From positions 62,001-126,000 of the forward strand of contig JAZAQT010000248.1 of NCBI GenBank assembly GCA_036417435.1: a stretch of 64,000 nucleotides of DNA, written 5' to 3'. Position numbers and translations under genes: made by a program. Of this stretch, positions 24,390 to 38,274 are shown in pieces. The stretch is from Inia geoffrensis (Eukaryota > Chordata > Mammalia > Artiodactyla > Iniidae). Under the pieces are notes generated by a model. It was given only the letters and a program-made list of their open reading frames with translations, did no database searches and was not told the origin of the DNA. How positions within the stretch are numbered: position 1 is the first letter of the stretch; every line of letters begins with the position of its first letter.

Positions 24390-26125
24390 TTGAGGGCTTG
24401 CGAGAAATCTTGGATTTACCACCTCTACATCACCAGCTGTGGGAGAGATAAGGCTGGACACTTGGGACTGATACTATTGGTGAGGGAATGCAGACCCTCT
24501 GAGGTAATGGTGCATGATTCCCATTCCACGGGTCCCAAATCTCCAGGTTTAAGGGAATTATCCTTCAGCTAAAATATGCATGGAAAACCCAGAAAATGGT
24601 CCACGAATTGATCAGGCAAAATTTCTAAAATTCATCGCCATTTTCCCCCCCTGTTACTCGAGTTCGCCTTTCCAGATGCGATATTAACATTCTCCCCACT
24701 TCGAGAGTCAGTGCCTTTGACCTCTTGCTTGGCACAGTTTGCAATTTCTGTGGAAGATGAGCAGGAATAAGGAGAACCAATGAGCGGCTAACTCGATATG
24801 TTTGGACGGGAACATTGAACGATGATTTCCCTACAGGAAGAAGAATTCACCAAAGGCTCAGCGTGCCATGCCGGAACGAGATTAGGGCCTGAAGCAATTA
24901 TTCGGGTTTGCGGTCAGCTCACAAGAAAGCGAGTTGAGAAAAGGAGATTTTTGGCACTGTAACTCACAATCCTGCGGAGTTCCAAATGACCCCTATCATC
25001 CAAAAATTTATTGAAGGAAGACTGTGAAGAGGACTTGAACACGACACAGAATTGCAGAAAACAGATATCAGGTGGTAGATAAGAATTGCTCTGAAATCGT
25101 AGGAAAAGAGGCAGCAGTTCGACAGTGATGCACTTGGCCAAAAAGGGCGTATGCGTTTTTTCCTGAATATATTCATGAAAAAACGCATACGCCCTTTTTG
25201 GTCAACCAAGCAAGCCTGCAATGGAAATCCGCACTACAAGGAAGTCTCACTTCCCACCGATCAAAAGGGCCCTCCGAAAAAAATGTAAAATCCAGAGACA
25301 CAGGACAGGCCATGGAGAACCGGCAGCCTTGTTATGCTGATGGGCGGGATGTAAATTGCCAACAGCCACTCTGGAGAAGTGAATGGTGTTTCCTGGAACA
25401 AAGAAAAAACCAAGCTAGAGAGCCTAGGGCACTTCCACTTATGGTGCTATAGATTCGGAAAATTTAAATGAAAAAGACAGAGCCACACCAAAGTTTGGGG
25501 CTGCTCTGTGTACGGGAACCTTGACTATGGTACAATTTCAATAGCCCAGAAAGAGAAAAATGGATATAGAAGTTGTGGTACATCCCTACAATGGAATATC
25601 ACTCAACAATGAAATCAATGGCCACAGACCAGTAGCAGCATAATGAGTGGATTTAGTTACGATGATTCTAAGTGAAATAAGTCACACAGAAAAAGAAACA
25701 TCATAAGATATCACTAATACCGGGAATGGAAACACGACTACGCATGAACTGCATTTCAAAACACAGCAGAGTCTCACATTTACAAAAGAAATTTATGCTT
25801 GCTTAAGGTCAAAGGAGAGTGGGGAGGCTGCATAAAACCAGAGATTGACATTAGGACAGATACCATTCCATAAGACAAATATATATTAGACAAGACCTAC
25901 TCCTCGCTCAAACAAATCAACTCAACACCCCATAATCCATACCTAGGAATATACCTGACTGTGAAGAAACTTAAAACCCATACATTTATAGGTCTCCATA
26001 AGAAAATCACTTGTGTACAGCAGCATACACACAGCAGTGTAAATAAGCTAAATCCCCTTATAAAAATAAATTTGAAAAAGAAAGCACAAGAACTGTGAAA
26101 TAGAGAGAAATTCTTAAATAAGTCC
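24390..26125 (+). repeat. Satellite monomer U15 (group B)
   Basis: 1,736 bp. The palindrome is at 25134-25205 with two mismatches (TTCATG centre, GGTCAA right end). The L1-frame stretch is 25198-25452. It is the sister of U17, sharing TTGGTCAACC and CAAATCAACTC. Confidence 0.95.
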
Positions 26126-27860
26126 TTGAGGGCTTGCGAGAAATCTTGGATTTACCACCTCTACATCACCAGCTGTGGGAGAGATAAGGCTGGACACTTG
26201 GGACTGATACTATTGGTGAGGGAATGCAGACCCTCTGAGGTAATGGTGCATGATTCCCATTCCACGGGTCCCAAATCTCCAGGTTTAAGGGAATTATCCT
26301 TCAGCTAAAATATGCATGGAAAACCCGGAAAATGGTCACGAATTGATCAGGCAAAATTTCTAAAATTCATCGCCATTTTCCCCCCCTGTTACTCGAGTTC
26401 GCCTTTCCAGATGCGATATTAACATTCTCCCCACTTCGAGAGTCAGTGCCTTTGACCTCTTGCTTGGCACAGTTTGCAATTTCTGTGGAAGATGAGCAGG
26501 AATAAGGAGAACCAATGAGCGGCTAACTCGATATGTTTGGACGTTAACATTGAACGATGATTTCCCTACAGGAAGAAGAATTCACCAAAGGCTCAGCGTG
26601 CCATGCCCGAACGAGATTAGGGCCTGAAGCAATTATTCGGGTTTGCGGTCAGCTCACAAGAAAGCGAGTTGAGAAAAGGAGATTTTTGGCACTGTAACTC
26701 ACAATCCTGCGGAGTTCCAAATGACCCCTATCATCCAAAAATTTATTGAAGGAAGACTGTGAAGAGGACTTGAACACGACACAGAATTGCAGAAAAGAGA
26801 TATCAGGTGGTAGATAAGAATTGCTCTGAAATCGTAGGAAAAGAGGCAGCAGTTCGACAGTGATGCACTTGGCCAAAAAGGGCGTATGCGTTTTTTCCTG
26901 AATATATTCATGAAAAAACGCATACGCCCTTTTTGGCCAACCAAGCAAGCCTGCAATGGAAATCCGCACTACAAGGAAGTCTCACTTCCCACCGATCAAA
27001 AGGGCCCTCCGAAAAAAATGTAAAATCCAGAGACACAGGACAGGCCATGGAGAACCGGCAGCCTTGTTATGCTGATGGGCGGGATGTAAATTGCCAACAG
27101 CCACTCTGGAGAAGTGGATGGTGTTTCCTGGAACAAAGAAAAAACCAAGCTAGAGAGCCTAGGGCACTTCCACTTATGGTGCTATAGATTCGGAAAATTT
27201 AAATGAAAAAGACAGAGCCACACCAAAGTTTGGGGCTGCTCTGTGTACGGGAACCTTGACTATGGTACAATTTCAATAGCCCAGAAAGAGAAAAATGGAT
27301 ATAGAAGTTGTGGTACACCCCTACAATGGAATATCACTCAACAATGAAATCAATGGCCACAGACCAGTAGCAGCATAATGAGTGGATTTAGTTACGATGA
27401 TTCTAAGTGAAATAAGTCACACAGAAAAAGAAACATCATAAGATATCACTAATGCCGGGAATGGAAACACGACTACGCATGAACTGCATTTCAAAACACA
27501 GCAGAGTCTCACATTTACAAAAGAAATTTATGCTTGCTTAAGGTCAAAGGAGAGTGGGGAGGCTGCATAAAACCAGAGATTGACATTAGGACAGATACCA
27601 TTCCATAAGACAAATATATATTAGACAAGACCTACTCCTCGCTCAAACAAATCGACTCAACACCCCATAATCCATACCTAGGAATATACCTGACTGTGAA
27701 GAAACTTAAAACCCATACATTTATAGGTCTCCATAAGAAAATCACTTGTGTACAGCAGCATACACACAGCAGTGTAAATAAGCTAAATCCCCTTATAAAA
27801 ATAAATTTGAAAAAGAAAGCACAAGAACTGTGAAATAGAGAGAAATTCTTAAATAAGTCC
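26126..27860 (+). repeat. Satellite monomer U16 (group B)
   Basis: 1,735 bp; C missing in GGTCACG near 26335. The palindrome is at 26869-26940 with one mismatch. The L1-frame stretch is 26933-27187. Private readings are CCCGGAAAATGG, GACGTTAACATTG and AATGCCGGG. It is the sister of U18. Confidence 0.95.
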
Positions 27861-29596
27861 TTGAGGGCTTGCGAGAAATCTTGGATTTACCACCTCTACA
27901 TCACCAGCTGTGGGAGAGATAAGGCTGGACACTTGGGACTGATACTATTGGTGAGGGAATGCAGACCCTCTGAGGTAATGGTGCATGATTCCCATTCCAC
28001 GGGTCCCAAATCTCCAGGTTTAAGGGAATTATCCTTCAGCTAAAATATGCATGGAAAACCCAGAAAATGGTCCACGAATTGATCAGGCAAAATTTCTAAA
28101 ATTCATCGCCATTTTCCCCCCCTGTTACTCGAGTTCGCCTTTCCAGATGCGATATTAACATTCTCCCCACTTCGAGAGTCAGTGCCTTTGACCTCTTGCT
28201 TGGCACAGTTTGCAATTTCTGTGGAAGATGAGCAGGAATAAGGAGAACCAATGAGCGGCTAACTCGATATGTTTGGACGGGAACATTGAACGATGATTTC
28301 CCTACAGGAAGAAGAATTCACCAAAGGCTCAGCGTGCCATGCCGGAACGAGATTAGGGCCTGAAGCAATTATTCGGGTTTGCGGTCAGCTCACAAGAAAG
28401 CGAGTTGAGAAAAGGAGATTTTTGGCACTGTAACTCACAATCCTGCGGAGTTCCAAATGACCCCTATCATCCAAAAATTTATTGAAGGAAGACTGTGAAG
28501 AGGACTTGAACACGACACAGAATTGCAGAAAACAGATATCAGGTGGTAGATAAGAATTGCTCTGAAATCGTAGGAAAAGAGGCAGCAGTTCGACAGTGAT
28601 GCACTTGGCCAAAAAGGGCGTATGCGTTTTTTCCTGAATATATTCATGAAAAAACGCATACGCCCTTTTTGGTCAACCAAGCAAGCCTGCAATGGAAATC
28701 CGCACTACAAGGAAGTCTCACTTCCCACCGATCAAAAGGGCCCTCCGAAAAAAATGTAAAATCCAGAGACACAGGACAGGCCATGGAGAACCGGCAGCCT
28801 TGTTATGCTGATGGGCGGGATGTAAATTGCCAACAGCCACTCTGGAGAAGTGAATGGTGTTTCCTGGAACAAAGAAAAAACCAAGCTAGAGAGCCTAGGG
28901 CACTTCCACTTATGGTGCTATAGATTCGGAAAATTTAAATGAAAAAGACAGAGCCACACCAAAGTTTGGGGCTGCTCTGTGTACGGGAACCTTGACTATG
29001 GTACAATTTCAATAGCCCAGAAAGAGAAAAATGGATATAGAAGTTGTGGTACATCCCTACAATGGAATATCACTCAACAATGAAATCAATGGCCACAGAC
29101 CAGTAGCAGCATAATGAGTGGATTTAGTTACGATGATTCTAAGTGAAATAAGTCACACAGAAAAAGAAACATCATAAGATATCACTAATACCGGGAATGG
29201 AAACACGACTACGCATGAACTGCATTTCAAAACACAGCAGAGTCTCACATTTACAAAAGAAATTTATGCTTGCTTAAGGTCAAAGGAGAGTGGGGAGGCT
29301 GCATAAAACCAGAGATTGACATTAGGACAGATACAATTCCATAAGACAAATATATATTAGACAAGACCTACTCCTCGCTCAAACAAATCAACTCAACACC
29401 CCATAATCCATACCTAGGAATATACCTGACTGTGAAGAAACTTAAAACCCATACATTTATAGGTCTCCATAAGAAAATCACTTGTGTACAGCAGCATACA
29501 CACAGCAGTGTAAATAAGCTAAATCCCCTTATAAAAATAAATTTGAAAAAGAAAGCACAAGAACTGTGAAATAGAGAGAAATTCTTAAATAAGTCC
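27861..29596 (+). repeat. Satellite monomer U17 (group B)
   Basis: 1,736 bp. The palindrome is at 28605-28676 with two mismatches. The L1-frame stretch is 28669-28923. GATACAATTCC near 29333 is private. It is the sister of U15. Confidence 0.95.
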
Positions 29597-31331
29597 TTGA
29601 GGGCTTGCGAGAAATCTTGGATTTACCACCTCTACATCACCAGCTGTGGGAGAGATAAGGCTGGACACTTGGGACTGATACTATTGGTGAGGGAATGCAG
29701 ACCCTCTGAGGTAATGGTGCATGATTCCCATTCCACGGGTCCCAAATCTCCAGGTTTAAGGGAATTATCCTTCAGCTAAAATATGCATGGAAAACCCAGA
29801 AAATGGTCACGAATTGATCAGGCAAAATTTCTAAAATTCATCGCCATTTTCCCCCCCTGTTACTCGAGTTCGCCTTTCCAGATGCGATATTAACATTCTC
29901 CCCACTTCGAGAGTCAGTGCCTTTGACCTCTTGCTTGGCACAGTTTGCAATTTCTGTGGAAGATGAGCAGGAATAAGGAGAACCAATGAGCGGCTAACTC
30001 GATATGTTTGGACGGGAACATTGAACGATGATTTCCCTACAGGAAGAAGAATTCACCAAAGGCTCAGCGTGCCATGCCCGAACGAGATTAGGGCCTGAAG
30101 CAATTATTCGGGTTTGCGGTCAGCTCACAAGAAAGCGAGTTGAGAAAAGGAGATTTTTGGCACTGTAACTCACAATCCTGCGGAGTTCCAAATGACCCCT
30201 ATCATCCAAAAATTTATTGAAGGAAGACTGTGAAGAGGACTTGAACACGACACAGAATTGCAGAAAAGAGATATCAGGTGGTAGATAAGAATTGCTCTGA
30301 AATCGTAGGAAAAGAGGCAGCAGTTCGACAGTGATGCACTTGGCCAAAAAGGGCGTATGCGTTTTTTCCTGAATATATTCATGAAAAAACGCATACGCCC
30401 TTTTTGGCCAACCAAGCAAGCCTGCAATGGAAATCCGCACTACAAGGAAGTCTCACTTCCCACCGATCAAAAGGGCCCTCCGAAAAAAATGTAAAATCCA
30501 GAGACACAGGACAGGCCATGGAGAACTGGCAGCCTTGTTATGCTGATGGGCGGGATGTAAATTGCCAACAGCCACTCTGGAGAAGTGGATGGTGTTTCCT
30601 GGAACAAAGAAAAAACCAAGCTAGAGAGCCTAGGGCACTTCCACTTATGGTGCTATAGATTCGGAAAATTTAAATGAAAAAGACAGAGCCACACCAAAGT
30701 TTGGGGCTGCTCTGTGTACGGGAACCTTGACTATGGTACAATTTCAATAGCCCAGAAAGAGAAAAATGGATATAGAAGTTGTGGTACACCCCTACAATGG
30801 AATATCACTCAACAATGAAATCAATGGCCACAGACCAGTAGCAGCATAATGAGTGGATTTAGTTACGATGATTCTAAGTGAAATAAGTCACACAGAAAAA
30901 GAAACATCATAAGATATCACTAATACCGGGAATGGAAACACGACTACGCATGAACTGCATTTCAAAACACAGCAGAGTCTCACATTTACAAAAGAAATTT
31001 ATGCTTGCTTAAGGTCAAAGGAGAGTGGGGAGGCTGCATAAAACCAGAGATTGACATTAGGACAGATACCATTCCATAAGACAAATATATATTAGACAAG
31101 ACCTACTCCTCGCTCAAACAAATCGACTCAACACCCCATAATCCATACCTAGGAATATACCTGACTGTGAAGAAACTTAAAACCCATACATTTATAGGTC
31201 TCCATAAGAAAATCACTTGTGTACAGCAGCATACACACAGCAGTGTAAAGAAGCTAAATCCCCTTATAAAAATAAATTTGAAAAAGAAAGCACAAGGACT
31301 GTGAAATAGAGAGAAATTCTTAAATAAGTCC
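29597..31331 (+). repeat. Satellite monomer U18 (group B)
   Basis: 1,735 bp (GGTCACG deletion). The palindrome is at 30340-30411 with one mismatch. The L1-frame stretch is 30404-30658, with a private GAGAACTGGCAG. It ends with the GTGTAAAGAAG link that precedes group A monomers. Confidence 0.95.
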
Positions 31332-33067
31332 TTGAGGGCTTGTGAGAAATCTTGGATTTACCACCTCTACATCACCAGCTGTGGGAGAGATAAGGCTGGA
31401 CAGTTGGGACTGATACTATTGGTGAGGGAATGCAGACCCTCTGAGGTAATGGTGCATGATTCCTATTCCACGGGTCCCAAATCTCCACGTTTAAGGGAGT
31501 TGTCCTTCAGCTAAAATATGCATGGAAAACCCAGAATATGGTCCACGAAGTGATCAGGCAAAGTTTCTAAAATTCATCGCCATTTTACCCCCCTGTTACT
31601 CGAGTTCGCCTTTCCAGATGCGATATTAACATTCTCCCCAATTCGAGAGTCAGTGCCTTTGACCTCTTGCTTGGCACAGTGTGCAATTTCTGTGGAAGAT
31701 GAGCAGGAATAAGGAGAACCAATGAGCGGCTAACTCGATGTGTTTGGACGGGAACATTGAACGATGATTTCCCTACAGGAAGAAGAATTCACCAAAGGCT
31801 CAGCGTGCCATTCCGGAACGAGATTAGGGCCTGAAGCAATTATTCGGGTTTGCGGTCAGCTCACAAGAAAGCGAGTTGAGAAAAGGAGATTTTTGGCACT
31901 GTAACTCACAATCCTGCGGAGTTCCAAATGGCCCCTATCATCCAAAAATTTATTGAAGGAAGACTGTGAAGAGGACTTGAACACGACACAGAATTGCAGA
32001 AAAGAGATATCAGGTGGTAGATAAGAATTGCTCTGAAATCGTAGGAAAAGAGGCAGCAGTTCGACAGTGATGCACTTGGCCAAAAAGGGCGTATGCGTTT
32101 TTTCCTGAATATATTCATGAAAAAACGCATACGCCCTTTTTGGCCAACCAAGCAAGCCTGCAATGGAAATCCGCACTACAAGGAAGTCTCACTTCCCACC
32201 GATCAAAAGGGCCCTCCGAAAAAAATGTAAAATCCAGAGAGGCAGGACAGGCCATGGAGAACCGGCAGCCTTGTTATGCTGATGGGCGGGGTGTAAATTG
32301 CCAACAGCCACTCTGGAGAAGTGAATGGTGTTTCCTGGAACAAAGAAAAAAACAAGCTAGAGAGCCTAGGGCACTTCCACTTATGGTGCTATAGATTCGG
32401 AAAATTTAAATGAAAAAGACAGAGCCACACCAAAGTTTGGGGCTGCTCTGTGTACGGGAACCTTGACTATGGTACAATTTCAATAGCCCAGAAAGAGAAA
32501 AATGGATATAGAAGTTGTGGTACATCCCTACAATGGAATATCACTCAACAATGAAATCAATGGCCACAGACCAGTAGCAGCATAATGAGTGGATTTAGTT
32601 ACGATGATTCTAAGTGAAATAAGTCACACAGAAAAAGAAACATCATAAGATATCACTAATACCGGGAATGGAAACACGACTACGCATGAACTGCATTTCA
32701 AAACACAGCAGAGTCTCACATTTACAAAAGAAATTTACGCTTGCTTAAGGTCAAAGGAGAGTGGGGAGGCTGCATAAAACCAGAGATTGACATTAGGACA
32801 GATACCATTCCATAAGACAAATATATATTAGACAAGACCTACTCCTCGCTCAAACAAATCGACTCAACACCCCATAATCCATACCTAGGAATATACCTGA
32901 CTGTGAAGAAACTTAAAACCCATACATTTATAGGTCTCCATAAGAAAATCACTTGTGTACAGCAGCATACACACAGCAGTGTAAATAAGCTAAATCCCCT
33001 TATAAAAATAAATTTGAAAAAGAAAGCACAAGAACTGTGAAATAGAGAGAAATTCTTAAATAAGTCC
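31332..33067 (+). repeat. Satellite monomer U19 (group A)
   Basis: 1,736 bp. The palindrome is at 32076-32147 with one mismatch. The L1-frame stretch is 32140-32394. It is a lone group A unit inside a run of group B, and the U19-U20 pair resembles U13-U14. Private readings are CCATTTTACCC, CACAGTGTGC and AAATTTACGC. Confidence 0.95.
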
Positions 33068-34803
33068 TTGAGGGCTTGCGAGAAATCTTGGATTTACCAC
33101 CTCTACATCACCAGCTGTGGGAGAGATAAGGCTGGACACTTGGGACTGATACTATTGGTGAGGGAATGCAGACCCTCTGAGGTAATGGTGCATGATTCCC
33201 ATTCCACGGGTCCCAAATCTCCAGGTTTAAGGGAATTATCCTTCAGCTAAAATATGCATGGAAAACCCAGAAAATGGTCCACGAATTGATCAGGCAAAAT
33301 TTCTAAAATTCATCGCCATTTTCCCCCCCTGTTACTCGAGTTCGCCTTTCCAGATGCGATATTAACATTCTCCCCACTTCGAGAGTCAGTGCCTTTGACC
33401 TCTTGCTTGGCACAGTTTGCAATTTCTGTGGAAGATGAGCAGGAATAAGGAGAACCAATGAGCGGCTAACTCGATATGTTTGGACGGGAACATTGAACGA
33501 TGATTTCCCTACAGGAAGAAGAATTCACCAAAGGCTCAGCGTGCCATGCCCGAACGAGATTAGGGCCTGAAGCAATTATTCGGGTTTGCGGTCAGCTCAC
33601 AAGAAAGCGAGTTGAGAAAAGGAGATTTTTGGCACTGTAACTCACAATCCTGCGGAGTTCCAAATGACCCCTATCATCAAAAAATTTATTGAAGGAAGAC
33701 TGTGAAGAGGACTTGAACACGACACAGAATTGCAGAAAAGAGATATCAGGTGGTAGATAAGAATTGCTCTGAAATCGTAGGAAAAGAGGCAGCAGTTCGA
33801 CAGTGATGCACTTGGCCAAAAAGGGCGTATGCGTTTTTTCCTGAATATATTCATGAAAAAACGCATACGCCCTTTTTGGCCAACCAAGCAAGCCTGCAAT
33901 GGAAATCCGCACTACAAGGAAGTCTCACTTCCCACCGATCAAAAGGGCCCTCCGAAAAAAATGTAAAATCCAGAGACACAGGACAGGCCATGGAGAACCG
34001 GCAGCCTTGTTATGCTGATGGGCGGGATGTAAATTGCCAACAGCCACTCTGGAGAAGTGGATGGTGTTTCCTGGAACAAAGAAAAAACCAAGCTAGAGAG
34101 CCTAGGGCACTTCCACTTATGGTGCTATAGATTCGGAAAATTTAAATGAAAAAGACAGAGCCACACCAAAGTTTGGGGCTGCTCTGTGTACGGGAACCTT
34201 GACTATGGTACAATTTCAATAGCCCAGAAAGAGAAAAATGGATATAGAAGTTGTGGTACACCCCTACAATGGAATATCACTCAACAATGAAATCAATGGC
34301 CACAGACCAGTAGCAGCATAATGAGTGGATTTAGTTACGATGATTCTAAGTGAAATAAGTCACACAGAAAAAGAAACATCATAAGATATCACTAATACCG
34401 GGAATGGAAACACGACTACGCATGAACTGCATTTCAAAACACAGCAGAGTCTCACATTTACAAAAGAAATTTATGCTTGCTTAAGGTCAAAGGAGAGTGG
34501 GGAGGCTGCATAAAACCAGAGATTGACATTAGGACAGATACCATTCCATAAGACAAATATATATTAGACAAGACCTACTCCTCGCTCAAACAAATCAACT
34601 CAACACCCCATAATCCATACCTAGGAATATACCTGACTGTGAAGAAACTTAAAACCCATACATTTATAGGTCTCCATAAGAAAATCACTTGTGTACAGCA
34701 GCATACACACAGCAGTGTAAATAAGCTAAATCCCCTTATAAAAATAAATTTGAAAAAGAAAGCACAAGAACTGTGAAATAGAGAGAAATTCTTAAATAAG
34801 TCC
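33068..34803 (+). repeat. Satellite monomer U20 (group B)
   Basis: 1,736 bp. The palindrome is at 33812-33883 with one mismatch. The L1-frame stretch is 33876-34130. CATCAAAAAATTT near 33676 is private. The tail CAAATCAACTC is shared with U15 and U17. Confidence 0.95.
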
Positions 34804-36538
34804 TTGAGGGCTTGCGAGAAATCTTGGATTTACCACCTCTACATCACCAGCTGTGGGAGAGATAAGGCTGGACACTTGGGACTGATACTATTGGTGAGGG
34901 AATGCAGACCCTCTGAGGTAATGGTGCATGATTCCCATTCCACGGGTCCCAAATCTCCAGGTTTAAGGGAATTATCCTTCAGCTAAAATATGCATGGAAA
35001 ACCCAGAAAATGGTCACGAATTGATCAGGCAAAATTTCTAAAATTCATCGCCATTTTCCCCCCCTGTTACTCGAGTTCGCCTTTCCAGATGCGATATTAA
35101 CATTCTCCCCACTTCGAGAGTCAGTGCCTTTGACCTCTTGCTTGGCACAGTTTGCAATTTCTGTGGAAGATGAGCAGGAATAAGGAGAACCAATGAGCGG
35201 CTAACTCGATATGTTTGGACGGGAACATTGAACGATGATTTCCCTACAGGAAGAAGAATTCACCAAAGGCTCAGCGTGCCATGCCCGAACGAGATTAGGG
35301 CCTGAAGCAATTATTCGGGTTTGCGGTCAGCTCACAAGAAAGCGAGTTGAGAAAAGGAGATTTTTGGCACTGTAACTCACAATCCTGCGGAGTTCCAAAT
35401 GACCCCTATCATCCAAAAATTTATTGAAGGAAGACTGTGAAGAGGACTTGAACACGACACAGAATTGCAGAAAAGAGATATCAGGTGGTAGATAAGAATT
35501 GCTCTGAAATCGTAGGAAAAGAGGCAGCAGTTCGACAGTGATGCACTTGGCCAAAAAGGGCGTATGCGTTTTTTCCTGAATATATTCATGAAAAAACGCA
35601 TACGCCCTTTTTGGCCAACCAAGCAAGCCTGCAATGGAAATCCGCACTACAAGGAAGTCTCACTTCCCACCGATCAAAAGGGCCCTCCGAAAAAAATGTA
35701 AAATCCAGAGACACAGGACAGGCCATGGAGAACCGGCAGCCTTGTTATGCTGATGGGCGGGATGTAAATTGCCAACAGCCACTCTGGAGAAGTGGATGGT
35801 GTTTCCTGGAACAAAGAAAAAACCAAGCTAGAGAGCCTAGGGCACTTCCACTTATGGTGCTATAGATTCGGAAAATTTAAATGAAAAAGACAGAGCCACA
35901 CCAAAGTTTGGGGCTGCTCTGTGTACGGAAACCTTGACTATGGTACAATTTCAATAGCCCAGAAAGAGAAAAATGGATATAGAAGTTGTGGTACATCCCT
36001 ACAATGGAATATCACTCAACAATGAAATCAATGGCCACAGACCAGTAGCAGCATAATGAGTGGATTTAGTTACGATGATTCTAAGTGAAATAAGTCACAC
36101 AGAAAAAGAAACATCATAAGATATCACTAATACCGGGAATGGAAACACGACTACGCATGAACTGCATTTCAAAACACAGCAGAGTCTCACATTTACAAAA
36201 GAAATTTATGCTTGCTTAAGGTCAAAGGAGAGTGGGGAGGCTGCATAAAACCAGAGATTGACATTAGGACAGATACCATTCCATAAGACAAATATATATT
36301 AGACAAGACCTACTCCTCGCTCAAACAAATCGACTCAACACCCCATAATCCATACCTAGGAATATACCTGACTGTGAAGAAACTTAAAACCCATACATTT
36401 ATAGGTCTCCATAAGAAAATCACTTGTGTACAGCAGCATACACACAGCAGTGTAAATAAGCTAAATCCCCTTATAAAAATAAATTTGAAAAAGAAAGCAC
36501 AAGAACTGTGAAATAGAGAGAAATTCTTAAATAAGTCC
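34804..36538 (+). repeat. Satellite monomer U21 (group B)
   Basis: 1,735 bp (GGTCACG deletion). The palindrome is at 35547-35618 with one mismatch. The L1-frame stretch is 35611-35865. GTACGGAAACC near 35923 is private. Its tail has GTACATCCC rather than the GTACACCCC of most copies with this deletion. Confidence 0.95.
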
Positions 36539-38274
36539 TTGAGGGCTTGCGAGAAATCTTGGATTTACCACCTCTACATCACCAGCTGTGGGAGAGATAA
36601 GGCTGGACACTTGGGACTGATACTATTGGTGAGGGAATGCAGACCCTCTGAGGTAATGGTGCATGATTCCCATTCCACGGGTCCCAAATCTCCAGGTTTA
36701 AGGGAATTATCCTTCAGCTAAAATATGCATGGAAAACCCAGAAAACGGTCCACGAATTGATCAGGCAAAATTTCTAAAATTCATCGCCATTTTCCCCCCC
36801 TGTTACTCGAGTTCGCCTTTCCAGATGCGATATTAACATTCTCCCCACTTCGAGAGTCAGTGCCTTTGACCTCTTGCTTGGCACAGTTTGCAATTTCTGT
36901 GGAAGATGAGCAGGAATAAGGAGAACCAATGAGCGGCTAACTCGATGTGTTTGGACGGGAACATTGAACGATGATTTCCCTACAGGAAGAAGAATTCACC
37001 AAAGGCTCAGCGTGCCATGCCGGAACGAGATTAGGGCCTGAAGCAATTATTCGGGTTTGTGGCCAGCTCACAAGAAAGCGAGTTGAGAAAAGGAGATTTT
37101 TGGCACTGTAACTCACAATCCTGCGGAGTTCCAAATAACCCCTATCATCCAAAAATTTATTGAAGGAAGACTGTGAAGAGGACTTGAACACGACACAGAA
37201 TTGCAGAAAACAGATATCAGGTGGTAGATAAGAATTGCTCTGAAATCGTAGGAAAAGAGGCAGCAGTTCGACAGTGATGCACTTGGCCAAAAAGGGCGTA
37301 TGCGTTTTTTCCTGAATATATTCAGGAAAAAACGCATACTCCCTTTTTGGCCAACCAAGCAAGCCTGCAATGGAAATCCGCACTACAAGGAAGTCTCACT
37401 TCCCACCGATCAAAAGGGCCCTCCGAAAAAAATGTAAAATCCAGAGAGTCAGGACAGGCCATGGAGAACCAGCAGCCTTGTTATGCTGATGGGCGGGATG
37501 TAAATTGCCAACAGCCACTCTGGAGAAGTGGATGGTGTTTCCTGGAACAAAGAAAAAAACAAGCTAGAGAGCCTAGGGCACTTCCACTTATGGTGCTATA
37601 GATTCGGAAAATTTAAATGAAAAAGACAGAGCCACACCAAAGTTTAAGGCTGCTCTGTGTACAGGAACCTTGACTATGGTACAATTTCAATAGCCCAGAA
37701 AGAGAAAAATGGATATAGAAGTTGTGGTACATCTCTACAATGGAATATCACTCAACAATGAAATCAATGGCCACAGACCAGTAGCAGCATAATGAGTGGA
37801 TTTAGTTACGATGATTCTAAGTGAAATAAGTCACACAGAAAAAGAAACATCATAAGATATCACTAATACCGGGAATGGAAACACGACTAAGCATGAACTG
37901 CATTTCAAAACACAGCAGAGTCTCACATTTACAAAAGAAATTTATGCTTGCTTAAGGTCAAAGGAGAGTGGGGAGGCTGCATAAAACCAGAGATTGACAT
38001 TAGGACAGATACCATTCCATAAGACAAATATATATTAGACAAGACCTACTCCTCGCTCAACCAAATCGATTCAACACCCCATATTCCATACCTAGGAATA
38101 TACCTGACTGTGAAGAAACTTAAAACCCATACATTTATAGGTCTCCATAAGAAAATCACTTGTGTACAGCAGCATACACACAACAGTGTAAATAAGCTAA
38201 ATCCCCTTATAAAAATAAATTTGAAAAAGAAAGCACAAGGACTGTGAAATAGAGAGAAATTCTTAAATAAGTCC
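36539..38274 (+). repeat. Satellite monomer U22 (B/C mosaic)
   Basis: 1,736 bp. Group B markers run to about 36848. From CGATGTGTTTGG at 36943 it follows group C-like sequence (CATACTCCC right arm, TTTAAGGCTGC tail). The palindrome is at 37283-37354 with one mismatch. The L1-frame stretch is 37347-37601. AAATAACCCC, GAGAACCAGCAG and the TTTAAGG tail tie it to U32 and U36. Private readings are GAGAGTCAGG, TGTGGCCAGC and ACATCTCTAC. Confidence 0.95.

Larger units (their letters stand above)
22654..31240 (+). repeat. Dimer alternation within group B, U14 to U18, offset 3,471/3,472 bp
   Basis: Two group B subtypes alternate. U14, U16 and U18 carry GAAGTGGATGG and GTACACCCC. U15 and U17 carry GAAGTGAATGG, GTACATCCC, TTTTTGGTCAACC and CAAATCAACTC. 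The one-base deletion in GGTCACG is in U16 and U18 but not U14, so the U15-U16 to U17-U18 copying followed that deletion. Confidence 0.75.

Noticed and set aside
36937..37383. 148-codon minus-strand open frame in U22, the longest in the window
   Set aside because: It is the same antisense frame as in other monomers, lengthened because this B/C mosaic lost a stop codon. A chance extension.
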